From an uncultured SAR86 cluster bacterium (GTDB taxonomy: Bacteria; Pseudomonadota; Gammaproteobacteria; Magnimaribacterales; AG-339-G14): a DNA stretch of 46,771 nucleotides. Below are positions 16,409 to 22,606 of the stretch, in pieces. Numbering within the stretch: the stretch's first letter is position 1; each line of letters opens with the position of its first letter. The position numbers and the translations under genes were made by a program. The notes under the pieces were generated by a model that was not told where the DNA came from, made no database searches, and worked only from the letters and a program-made list of their open reading frames with translations. The stretch is taken from assembly GCA_902629465.1 (NCBI GenBank), contig CACOQX010000007.1, positions 1 to 46,771 on the forward strand. Direction: 5' to 3'.

Positions 16409-17419
16409 CTTTCTGAAATCGTCGCAAATTCTTTTTAAAGCATAGTCGACTCCATCGACTAACATCATGTTTATGAAGCCATGAATGTAACTGTCATGGG
16501 TGCGATGGTAAATCTCAACATTGGCTTGCCTCAAAGCTTGTGCGTATTGATCACCTTCATCTCTAAGGGGGTCAAATCCTGCAGTCACTACAACAGCTGG
16601 CGGATGACCTGAAAGATCATCTGCGAACAAAGGGGAAACCAATGGATCTTTAACTAAATCTTTATTTTCTAAATAATTATCTCGAAAATATTCCATCGAG
16701 GCTTTAGTCAAATAAAAACCCTCAGCCATTTCATCCATAGAGGGATGTTTTAAAGTAAGGTCAGTAACTGGGTAAATGAGTAATTGTGCTTTTGGCATAG
16801 AGAGCTCTTCTTGTTTGCGTTTAATACATAAAGAGGCAGATAAGTTCCCGCCGGCACTATCTCCACCAACCGATACTCGATTTGGGTTGATTCCTAAATC
16901 CAGTGCATTGTCTCTAACCCAGTTGAAAGCAGCTTCACAATCAGCCAAAGGAATAGGGAAGGGATACTCTGGTGCTAAACGATAATCCACTGAGAAAATC
17001 TTTGCTTTGAGTTCTTTTGCTAAAAATCCAGTAAAAGCTTCATGTGACTCAATACTCCCTATGACCCATCCACCGCCATGAAAGTAAACCACTGCCGGAT
17101 AGATATTCCCAATGGATTCTGGCGAGTACTCTCTAACTCTTATCTCTGCACCATTTGATTTAACGGTGTGATTGGTGGTTTTGACACCCGAGGGTAATGG
17201 CAAAGAAATCATTCCACGACTTTCTTCGAACTCTTTACGAAATTCTGCTGCAGGCTTTGCTGTTTCAAGTTTGGCACCGTTATCTTCCATAACTTTCAAC
17301 AAGTATTGAAAACCGGGATCCAACTTACGATAGCCTTTTATGATCTGTTCTTTACCTGACCATCTGATCAGGATGCTTGCCGGCAATTTGAATAAAAGTT
17401 TAGTGAGAAAAGTACGCAT
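16400..17419 (-). CDS. HSL-family alpha/beta hydrolase (esterase/lipase)
   Basis: 339 residues from the ATG at 17419 (a TTG nine bases upstream is the alternative). Hormone-sensitive-lipase family: oxyanion motif YFHGGGW (about 112-118 from this start), nucleophile GDSAGG with Ser near 188, VDYRLAPEYPFP, acid in DPLRDEGD, and the catalytic His in YIHGF. All three triad members are present. A carboxylesterase acting on short acyl esters is likely. Follows the thermonuclease gene by about 13 bp, so it is in the same minus-strand run. Confidence 0.91.
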   Translation of the reverse strand: MRTFLTKLLFKLPASILIRWSGKEQIIKGYRKLDPGFQYLLKVMEDNGAKLETAKPAAEFRKEFEESRGMISLPLPSGVKTTNHTVKSNGAEIRVREYSPESIGNIYPAVVYFHGGGWVIGSIESHEAFTGFLAKELKAKIFSVDYRLAPEYPFPIPLADCEAAFNWVRDNALDLGINPNRVSVGGDSAGGNLSASLCIKRKQEELSMPKAQLLIYPVTDLTLKHPSMDEMAEGFYLTKASMEYFRDNYLENKDLVKDPLVSPLFADDLSGHPPAVVVTAGFDPLRDEGDQYAQALRQANVEIYHRTHDSYIHGFINMMLVDGVDYALKRICDDFRKIF

Positions 17420-17432
17420 TTGAAGCAACAGT

Positions 17433-17906
17433 TTAATTCATTTTTTGTTTCCGCCACACCCAAGGCGCAATTGGATCTTTGGTTCGCCACAAGCCTAAAT
17501 TTTCTGCCTTCGCTTGATCTTGATACTTATATAAAGAGGAATTTTTTGCGTACTCATCATAAACCCAGGCAAAACCAAACTTAACCATCAACATGTTCAC
17601 ATTCAGTTCATCGGAAAATAAGTTACCAAGAACTCTTCCATAGCGATCTTCCCCTTGAGCAATGAGTGTTACCTCTTTTTCATAAAGTAGTCTATTTAAA
17701 AAATTTTTTGATTGAGCTCCAAAGGGCTGATTCATTTCTGGGGCGTCAATTTCTACCAAACGAATTTTTATTTCCTTGCCTTTGGCTTCTGCTCGAATGG
17801 TATCGCCATCGACCACTCGAATGTTCTCTAAAGGAGTGTAAGCATTTAGAAAACCTACCGCGAGGCAAAATGCAAGCAGATAAAAAGCTTTAAGGACTTT
17901 AGTCAA
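17433..17906 (-). CDS. Staphylococcal-nuclease-like (thermonuclease) protein with signal
   Basis: 157 residues: an N-terminal hydrophobic signal or anchor (about 1-22), then an SNase domain with VVDGDTIRAE (Asp33, Asp35), IRLVEIDAPE (Arg49, Asp54, Glu57) and DRYGRVLG (Arg88/Arg91), the calcium-binding and catalytic positions of the family. So a secreted or periplasmic DNA/RNA nuclease. Its start overlaps the end of the upstream lipoprotein gene by eight bases, implying coupled translation. Confidence 0.88.
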   Translation of the reverse strand: MTKVLKAFYLLAFCLAVGFLNAYTPLENIRVVDGDTIRAEAKGKEIKIRLVEIDAPEMNQPFGAQSKNFLNRLLYEKEVTLIAQGEDRYGRVLGNLFSDELNVNMLMVKFGFAWVYDEYAKNSSLYKYQDQAKAENLGLWRTKDPIAPWVWRKQKMN

Positions 17907-18372
17907 TTGGGACGAGCTTGTTTTTATAAAGCCTGGTCGCTACCAAAAGATCGCTGTTGTATTCGTGAATGGAAAAAATTTTTCCATCTTTGAATTTATA
18001 AACGAATACATATTTATTGTCGTATTCGCCATTGATACCTTCAGCATCACCTTCCATGATAACAGCAACCCCATCGTCATCGGCAATCATATCGGTAGTT
18101 GTCAGAGTGATTCCGGTTGGGAGCAATTTACCCACCACTTCAGGTAACCAGTAATCGAAGTAAGCATCTCGGTCGTAAGGTATATTTGATATCTCAGTAT
18201 TGCCCATAAAGACAAATTTAAAATCAGGATGCGTGAGTACTTGAGCATCCAAAGGATTAGCTGATAGCGCTAAGTCTAGAAAATCTCCTGCCATTTTTTT
18301 ATTGGAATCCACTTTATTGCTACAGGCAGAAAATACAATCACAACAGCGAAAAGATAAATTAATTGTCTCAT
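17899..18372 (-). CDS. NTF2/SnoaL-like lipoprotein
   Basis: 157 residues. Lipoprotein signal MRQLIYLFAVVIVFSAC with the lipidated Cys at 17. The rest fits a SnoaL/NTF2-like cone fold: DAYFDYWLPEVVGKLLPTG, GVAVIMEGDAEGINGEYDNKYVFVYKFKDGKIFSIHEYNSDLLVA, which is the typical terminal strand pair of such proteins. Function is unknown; polyketide-cyclase or binding roles are guesses only. Strong ribosome-like AGGAG precedes ATG. Overlaps the thermonuclease gene by eight bases. Confidence 0.78.
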   Translation of the reverse strand: MRQLIYLFAVVIVFSACSNKVDSNKKMAGDFLDLALSANPLDAQVLTHPDFKFVFMGNTEISNIPYDRDAYFDYWLPEVVGKLLPTGITLTTTDMIADDDGVAVIMEGDAEGINGEYDNKYVFVYKFKDGKIFSIHEYNSDLLVATRLYKNKLVPID

Positions 18373-18390
18373 TAAAGTCTCCTAAAGAAT

Positions 18391-18699
18391 TTAGTGTACT
18401 TTATAAGAAGTCACGTCTTCAATGGAATCGATGGGTTCTTTGTCTCTGATCCAGTTTTCAAAATCTTCGATTTTACCGCCTTGCTGCATATGAAATTCTT
18501 CGTTAGAAAATAAGTGTCCATCGACTTCCCAAAGCCATACTTTGTTTTCTTGGTCATAATAAATATCTTCCTCTGAGATTTCTTCATAAGGATTGTCGGA
18601 TTTTTTGGATTTCTTTAATAAATCTAGCAGGTCATCGCCAAACCAAAAGAGCCAAAATACAAGGCCAAAAACTAACATTTGTACTTCGTTAAAAAACAT
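18391..18699 (-). CDS. Small membrane-anchored acidic protein, unknown
   Basis: 102 residues: a hydrophobic Trp/Phe-rich N-terminus (about 6-20, MLVFGLVFWLFWFG) as a membrane segment, a short Lys patch (LLKKSKKSD), then an acidic cytosolic tail with IYYDQENKVWLWEVDGHLFSNEEFHMQQGGKIEDFENWIRDKE. No family recognised. Starts three bases after the stop of the 39-residue ORF, so it belongs to the small-gene cluster 19529 to 18391. Confidence 0.7.
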   Translation of the reverse strand: MFFNEVQMLVFGLVFWLFWFGDDLLDLLKKSKKSDNPYEEISEEDIYYDQENKVWLWEVDGHLFSNEEFHMQQGGKIEDFENWIRDKEPIDSIEDVTSYKVH

Positions 18700-18702
18700 A
18701 AC

Positions 18703-18822
18703 TTATAAATCAAAAATTATTTTAGGTTTCAATTGCTCCTCATCTAATTTACTAATTCTATTTAAAGGAATTTTTTCTCCTTTCTCCTCTTTTTTCACTT
18801 TTGACTTCTTTTTTGATTTCAC
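18703..18822 (-). CDS. 39-residue Lys-rich ORF coupled to both neighbours
   Basis: A short ORF from GTG at 18822 to TAA at 18703. The GTG overlaps the stop of the upstream gene as GTGA, and the stop is three bases before the next ATG, which is classic operon spacing. The peptide begins with a strongly basic stretch (MKSKKKSKVKKEEKGEK) and ends LKPKIIFDL, with no membrane segment. The basic N-terminus could bind nucleic acid or acidic partners such as the next gene's product. No family recognised; it was found from the gap left between its neighbours. Confidence 0.55.
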   Translation of the reverse strand: MKSKKKSKVKKEEKGEKIPLNRISKLDEEQLKPKIIFDL

Positions 18823-19529
18823 AAGGCCTCCTCTAATTCCGGAATACAGTATTCTTTGCCTTCAGAAAAGAAATCTCTCAAAGGCCCCCAAGCGTAGTAT
18901 GAGTCTATAGGCACATATAAAAGCTCTGTCCAGACACGGCAGAAATTTCGGGGATCTTTTTCCAAAAGTCCATGAGTGACGTTTGAATTTATCTCTCGAT
19001 TGAATCTTGATGCCCACCACCAGCCATCGGTAATTAAAAATACGGAGAATTCTTGGTCTATTTGATGATACTGAGCAATTTCTTTGGGTCCTTCTTTAGA
19101 ATTGAAGCTGATGAAATCGTTTTGAGTTTTGTTATCTATCCCAGTATTACAACCAGAGTAATTCAATAAAACGGATTCATCGTTATTGAGAACTTCAATG
19201 ATGTCGTGCTTATCACGAATGCGTTTCTGTGTGATTCCAAAGAAAGGGCAGTCTTCATCGGCCATAATGCCCTGAAAAGATGTATGTGCTGAAATTTGAT
19301 GTCGATAAAGAGCCCAACTTGCAATTGTTATCGAATTCTTTTTGGCGTCGCTATACAGCATGGTTGAGCCGTCCTCTTCCAAATAAATTAAATAGGACAT
19401 GAATTCAGAAAAGTCCGGCCCGGGTTGGTCTTCGAAGAAGGGAGAATTTAGGTAGACTAAAGAGCTGCTAAAAGCCAAAACAACAAAAATTTTAAGAATG
19501 TTGTTTGAGTCATTGAATAAATTTCCCAT
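18819..19529 (-). CDS. Membrane-anchored or exported protein of unknown function
   Basis: 236 residues with one N-terminal hydrophobic segment (about 11-30, ILKIFVVLAFSSSLVYLNS). The rest is rich in aromatic residues: DGWWWASRFNREINSNVTHGLL, CRVWTELLYVPIDSYYAWGPL. Cys residues (CPFFG, SGCNTG, NFCRVW, EYCIP) could form disulfides outside the membrane. No catalytic motif or family recognised. Heads a run of three unknown genes (with the 39-residue ORF and the 102-aa protein) and is divergent from the defence island. Confidence 0.7.
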   Translation of the reverse strand: MGNLFNDSNNILKIFVVLAFSSSLVYLNSPFFEDQPGPDFSEFMSYLIYLEEDGSTMLYSDAKKNSITIASWALYRHQISAHTSFQGIMADEDCPFFGITQKRIRDKHDIIEVLNNDESVLLNYSGCNTGIDNKTQNDFISFNSKEGPKEIAQYHQIDQEFSVFLITDGWWWASRFNREINSNVTHGLLEKDPRNFCRVWTELLYVPIDSYYAWGPLRDFFSEGKEYCIPELEEAL

Positions 19530-19580
19530 TACAGATTAGTCATTATTTAGCGAGGAAAGTTCTCAGAATAAACTCTAAGC

Positions 19581-19597
19581 ACGACGTGATTTGTCGC
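19581..19597. promoter_or_regulatory. 17-bp island-flanking motif, left copy (ACGACGTGATTTGTCGC)
   Basis: ACGACGTGATTTGTCGC lies 22 bp before the first start codon of the plus-strand arm. The right copy at 37835-37851 matches 16 of 17 positions in the same orientation. CGAC and GTCG form a dyad with a 7-base spacer. Likely an operator of the WYL regulator in the island; a remnant of an attachment site is the alternative. Confidence 0.6.
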
Positions 19598-19619
19598 ATC
19601 TGTGACTAAAAATTAACTT

Positions 19620-19820
19620 ATGAATGAAAAGGACCAACCACTTTCTGAACTTTCTGAGGAAGAATATCAAGAAACTTTGCGTGAAATTAGCGAACGATTG
19701 GGGTTAAAAATGCTCCCTGAGGATCACCCCATCTATCAAGAACCGCCAACAATAATTCTAAATCCTTTTCCAAAAAACGATTCTAAGGAAGAGGAAGATG
19801 AAGAACAAAATTCAGAATAA
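19620..19820 (+). CDS. Small acidic protein, unknown (first gene of left arm)
   Basis: 66 residues, strongly acidic, with Glu-rich ends (LSELSEEEYQETLREISE and SKEEEDEEQNSE) and a central Pro-rich part (PPTIILNPFPKND). The N-terminus is predicted helical. No signal peptide, no membrane segment and no obvious ribosome site. It directly follows the 17-bp motif. Function unknown; its charge would fit a DNA mimic or a modulator of a partner, but that is speculation. Confidence 0.55.
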   Translation: MNEKDQPLSELSEEEYQETLREISERLGLKMLPEDHPIYQEPPTIILNPFPKNDSKEEEDEEQNSE

Positions 19821-19843
19821 CGATTTTCTCCTATTGTTAAATT

Positions 19844-19866
19844 CCTCCCGGTCACAGACTGGGAGG
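19844..19866 (+). promoter_or_regulatory. Hairpin that hides a Shine-Dalgarno sequence
   Basis: CCTCCC (19844-19849) and GGGAGG (19861-19866) pair; inside them GTC (19851-19853) and GAC (19857-19859) pair too, leaving a three-base loop. The 3' arm GGGAGG is exactly the ribosome site for the TTG start at 19875, 8 bp on. There is no T run behind it, so it does not look like a terminator. The fold would keep the ribosome site closed until it is opened. Confidence 0.55.
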
Positions 19867-19874
19867 TCCTAACT

Positions 19875-20447
19875 TTGGATTGGGTTTACGAGCTTTGGAA
19901 AATACTTAAAGAGCAGCGAGAAAATGGAGTTGAAGACTCTATTAAAACTTGGAGTTTGAATAATAAGATGATTGTTACAGAAGATCAGGAGTATGCGCGA
20001 AACTTGGAAGCCTGGCACGAGAAAAACCTTTGGTATGGAGTTGACTATGAGATGACAGAAGCAGCTCTGAGTTACCATAACAACATATTGAATAGCTATT
20101 TGATAGGTTTTGATCACAAATGCCCTGAGTACCTTGAGATGATAGACGCTTTTATGAAAGGTACTTTTTTTGACTTTTTTTACACCCAAGAATTTGCCTA
20201 TTGGATTAAAAATGAAGATCCTGAAAAGCCTTATTACGAGAAAGATACTCTTTATTTCAAGCGACAAGGAAAATATGGGATTGTAACTTCTGAACATTAT
20301 CAATTATCTATGGGCGGAACCATCGAAGCTCTAGATGAATGGCATAAAGTAAAAGATAAGGAAATATATTTAATCAGGTATAGACCCATTCAAAACTCAG
20401 GTGACTTTCCACCTCTAAAAAACTTTATAGAAAAGACTAGGCATTGA
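19875..20447 (+). CDS. Soluble protein of unknown function, TTG start
   Basis: 190 residues starting at TTG with a perfect ribosome site (GGGAGG) 8 bp upstream, placed in a stable hairpin. The protein is acidic and aromatic-rich: LEAWHEKNLWYGVDYEMTE, TFFDFFYTQEFAYWIKNEDPE, GKYGIVTSEHYQLSMGGTIEALDEWHKVKDK. The last part (LYFKRQGKYGIV...SMGGTIEALDEW) vaguely repeats the WLWEVDGHLF...QQGGKIEDFENW pattern of the 102-residue protein at 18391-18699, hinting that the two tails are related. No catalytic motif and no signal. Function unknown. If they are related, it may belong with the small-gene cluster to the left and not with the defence genes. Confidence 0.65.
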   Translation: MDWVYELWKILKEQRENGVEDSIKTWSLNNKMIVTEDQEYARNLEAWHEKNLWYGVDYEMTEAALSYHNNILNSYLIGFDHKCPEYLEMIDAFMKGTFFDFFYTQEFAYWIKNEDPEKPYYEKDTLYFKRQGKYGIVTSEHYQLSMGGTIEALDEWHKVKDKEIYLIRYRPIQNSGDFPPLKNFIEKTRH

Positions 20448-20477
20448 CATCTAAATTGAAAGGAATAATCTTTTCGA

Positions 20478-21305
20478 ATGGCTAGACACAGAGGCGTATA
20501 TAAGCCCGACCACGAATCTCCTTATGAGGTCAGTCGTTCAAGAATTGAAGCCTTTATTAATTGCCCAGCATGCTTTTGGCTAGATCGTGTGAAAGGTGTC
20601 AAATTTCCCGGCATGCCGCCTTTTTTACTAAACTCAGCAACAGATACGCTGCTTAAAAAAGACTTCGATAAGTATCGCGAACTTCAAAAACCTCACCCGT
20701 TTATGAAAAGAAATGGACTTGAACATTTGGTGCCATTCAAACATGAAGACTTTCATTCTTGGACACAGTCTTTGCAACTCGGCTTTAGGACTTATCACAA
20801 AAAATCCGATTTAATTATCGGCGGAGGCCTAGACGATGTTTGGCATAATCCAAAAACAAACGAATTGTTCATTGTTGATTACAAAAGTACTGCTGGTAAA
20901 AGAACCGAAGATTTAACAAAGCTTGAACCCATCACTTTAGAAGGTAGGTGGAAAGAAGGCTACAAACGTCAAATGGATATGTATCAATGGATTTTGAGGG
21001 AAAAAACCAAAGATGATTTAACCGACTACAAAGTAAGCAATATTGGATATTTTGTTTATGTGAATGGCGATCAACATTTTGAAGAGGGTATGTTAAGAGA
21101 GAACGAAAACAAAGCCGATATGAGTTTCGATGTTCAGCTATTAACCTATGAAGGAAAAGACGATTGGGTAGAAAAGGAGATTCTTAATTTGAAGAAATGT
21201 TTAGAACAAAAAACTTGTCCAGAACACGCACAATCCGGTCATGGTCCTAAGGGCACAGATCCTTGCGAATATCATACTTTTTTTGAAACCCTAAATTATG
21301 ATTGA
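20478..21305 (+). CDS. PD-(D/E)XK nuclease, Cas4/RecB-like
   Basis: 275 residues. The nuclease core is visible: GGLDDVW (Asp119/120), then FIVDYKSTAG (Asp134, Lys136), then QMDMYQW (Gln165, Tyr169), as in Cas4, AddB and other RecB-family exonucleases. CPAC at 29-32 near the N-terminus and three Cys near the C-terminus (241, 247, 263) are placed as in proteins that hold a [4Fe-4S] cluster. Thus probably a DNA exonuclease. It is soluble. No CRISPR array is near. Chromosomal relatives of this type also occur outside defence islands, so membership in the island is uncertain. Confidence 0.82.
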   Translation: MARHRGVYKPDHESPYEVSRSRIEAFINCPACFWLDRVKGVKFPGMPPFLLNSATDTLLKKDFDKYRELQKPHPFMKRNGLEHLVPFKHEDFHSWTQSLQLGFRTYHKKSDLIIGGGLDDVWHNPKTNELFIVDYKSTAGKRTEDLTKLEPITLEGRWKEGYKRQMDMYQWILREKTKDDLTDYKVSNIGYFVYVNGDQHFEEGMLRENENKADMSFDVQLLTYEGKDDWVEKEILNLKKCLEQKTCPEHAQSGHGPKGTDPCEYHTFFETLNYD

Positions 21306-21347
21306 TATATTTAATTTCACGTCAGTAAAAAAAAGAGGGATGCAAAG

Positions 21348-21983
21348 ATGACTATTAAGAACATGTTTCCCATCGAATTAGGAAGCATTCATGAAATTCT
21401 TGATGAAGTAAATATAGAGAATCTAAAGGATTTTCATGGTTTGATGGGCGAAGTAACAAATTTACCAAATATCATAGAAGATGAGATTAAGGCCAAAGAA
21501 GCTCTAGACTTTATAGAAAAAATAAAAAAAATAGAAAATAATTTTAGACAGTCTAGGCTTGAAGATGGGAAGATATTTAAAGAGGGATTAAAGTCTGTAG
21601 AAAAATTCTATAAAGGTTATGAAAGCTCGCTAAAGGAAAAAAAATTTTTTTTACAAGAAAGAATATCTGATTTTGCAAATAAGTCTGCTGCATCTACTTC
21701 AAATAATCCTTCAAAAAGTTCTGCTGCGTCTGCTGCAAATCATCCATTTAATACTTCTGGGGAAGCATCAAAATCTCAAGAATCTCAGGAATCACAAATT
21801 GAAAAAAATCTTAAACTGAATAGAGAATGGACAATCTCAAAAATAGACATTAATAAATTAGATTTAGAATCATTGAGGAATTTTTTTACTGAATATCAAC
21901 TTAAAATGGTAATTAATAAACACCTAAAAACTAACGGGCCCATATTAGAAGGCGTTGAGTATCAAAAAAAAATAAAGATTTAA
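21348..21983 (+). CDS. Helical protein with a Ser/Asn-rich linker, unknown
   Basis: 211 residues. Residues about 1-110 are helical and charged (KAKEALDFIEKIKKIENNFRQ, KSVEKFYKGYESSLKEKKFFLQERI), fit for a coiled coil. Residues about 111-150 are a low-complexity linker of Ser, Ala, Asn, Gln and Glu. The remainder is a short C-terminal domain (NREWTISKIDINKLDLESLRNFFTEYQLKMVINKHLK). No family recognised. Two domains on a flexible linker suggest an adaptor. Precedes two membrane proteins and a helicase on the same strand. Confidence 0.7.
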   Translation: MTIKNMFPIELGSIHEILDEVNIENLKDFHGLMGEVTNLPNIIEDEIKAKEALDFIEKIKKIENNFRQSRLEDGKIFKEGLKSVEKFYKGYESSLKEKKFFLQERISDFANKSAASTSNNPSKSSAASAANHPFNTSGEASKSQESQESQIEKNLKLNREWTISKIDINKLDLESLRNFFTEYQLKMVINKHLKTNGPILEGVEYQKKIKI

Positions 21984-21997
21984 ATAAAAGCTATTAA

Positions 21998-22246
21998 ATG
22001 AAAAATCAAATTAACGAATTACAAATTTTCATAGATAAACAAAAAGATTCCCTTAAGTTAAAGGTTAGAAAAAAAGCCATAAGCAGAGCCAAGTCCTCTC
22101 TTATTTTGAATGGCAAAAAGGCAGAAGATATTTCCGATGAAGATTGGGAACACTTGGTAGCTGATGAAGAAAGCAAAATATGGCAACAGTATAAGACAGG
22201 CGGTATTGCTGCTGTAGCTGCCTTATTAGGCATCGCATGGTTTTAG
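21998..22246 (+). CDS. Small tail-anchored membrane protein, unknown
   Basis: 82 residues: a helical Lys-rich N-terminal half (DKQKDSLKLKVRKKAISRAK), an acidic middle (EDISDEDWEHLVADEESKIW), and a hydrophobic C-terminus (GGIAAVAALLGIAWF) which can be a short membrane anchor with the body in the cytosol. Starts 14 bp after the previous gene and its stop TAG abuts the next ATG. No family recognised. Confidence 0.68.
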   Translation: MKNQINELQIFIDKQKDSLKLKVRKKAISRAKSSLILNGKKAEDISDEDWEHLVADEESKIWQQYKTGGIAAVAALLGIAWF

Positions 22247-22594
22247 ATGTTCATTTATCGCTTTATCAGAGACAATTTTAAACCTCTAATCAAGGGAGTC
22301 ATTCCTGTAGCTTTAATTTATTTTGTCTTGAATCCATTGTATTGGATGTGGGACCCAAAAATTTCAGAAATAGGTTATGGCATTCATTTATTGGTAATAT
22401 TCACATTGACATATCTAGCCATTTTTTTTTGGTCCTTCTATCATTTAAGACATATTTTTTCTGACGAAAAAGCAAAACAAATGAAAATAGCAAGGCAATC
22501 TATCGCTAAAGAAGAAGATCGATTGGATAGATTAATGAATCTCGAGGCTTACCCATCTTTAAAAAGTAAATCAGATAAAATTCTAAAACAGTAA
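22247..22594 (+). CDS. Two-span membrane protein, unknown
   Basis: 115 residues with hydrophobic segments at about 14-31 (LIKGVIPVALIYFVLNPL) and 44-66 (GIHLLVIFTLTYLAIFFWSFYHL), followed by a charged cytosolic helix (DEKAKQMKIARQSIAKEEDRLDRLMN). Its ATG follows the preceding stop directly and its stop is 12 bp before the helicase start. Paired membrane proteins next to a nuclease or helicase are often the effector or anchor of a defence system; here that is inference only. Confidence 0.68.
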   Translation: MFIYRFIRDNFKPLIKGVIPVALIYFVLNPLYWMWDPKISEIGYGIHLLVIFTLTYLAIFFWSFYHLRHIFSDEKAKQMKIARQSIAKEEDRLDRLMNLEAYPSLKSKSDKILKQ

Positions 22595-22606
22595 AAAAGT
22601 ATCGCT

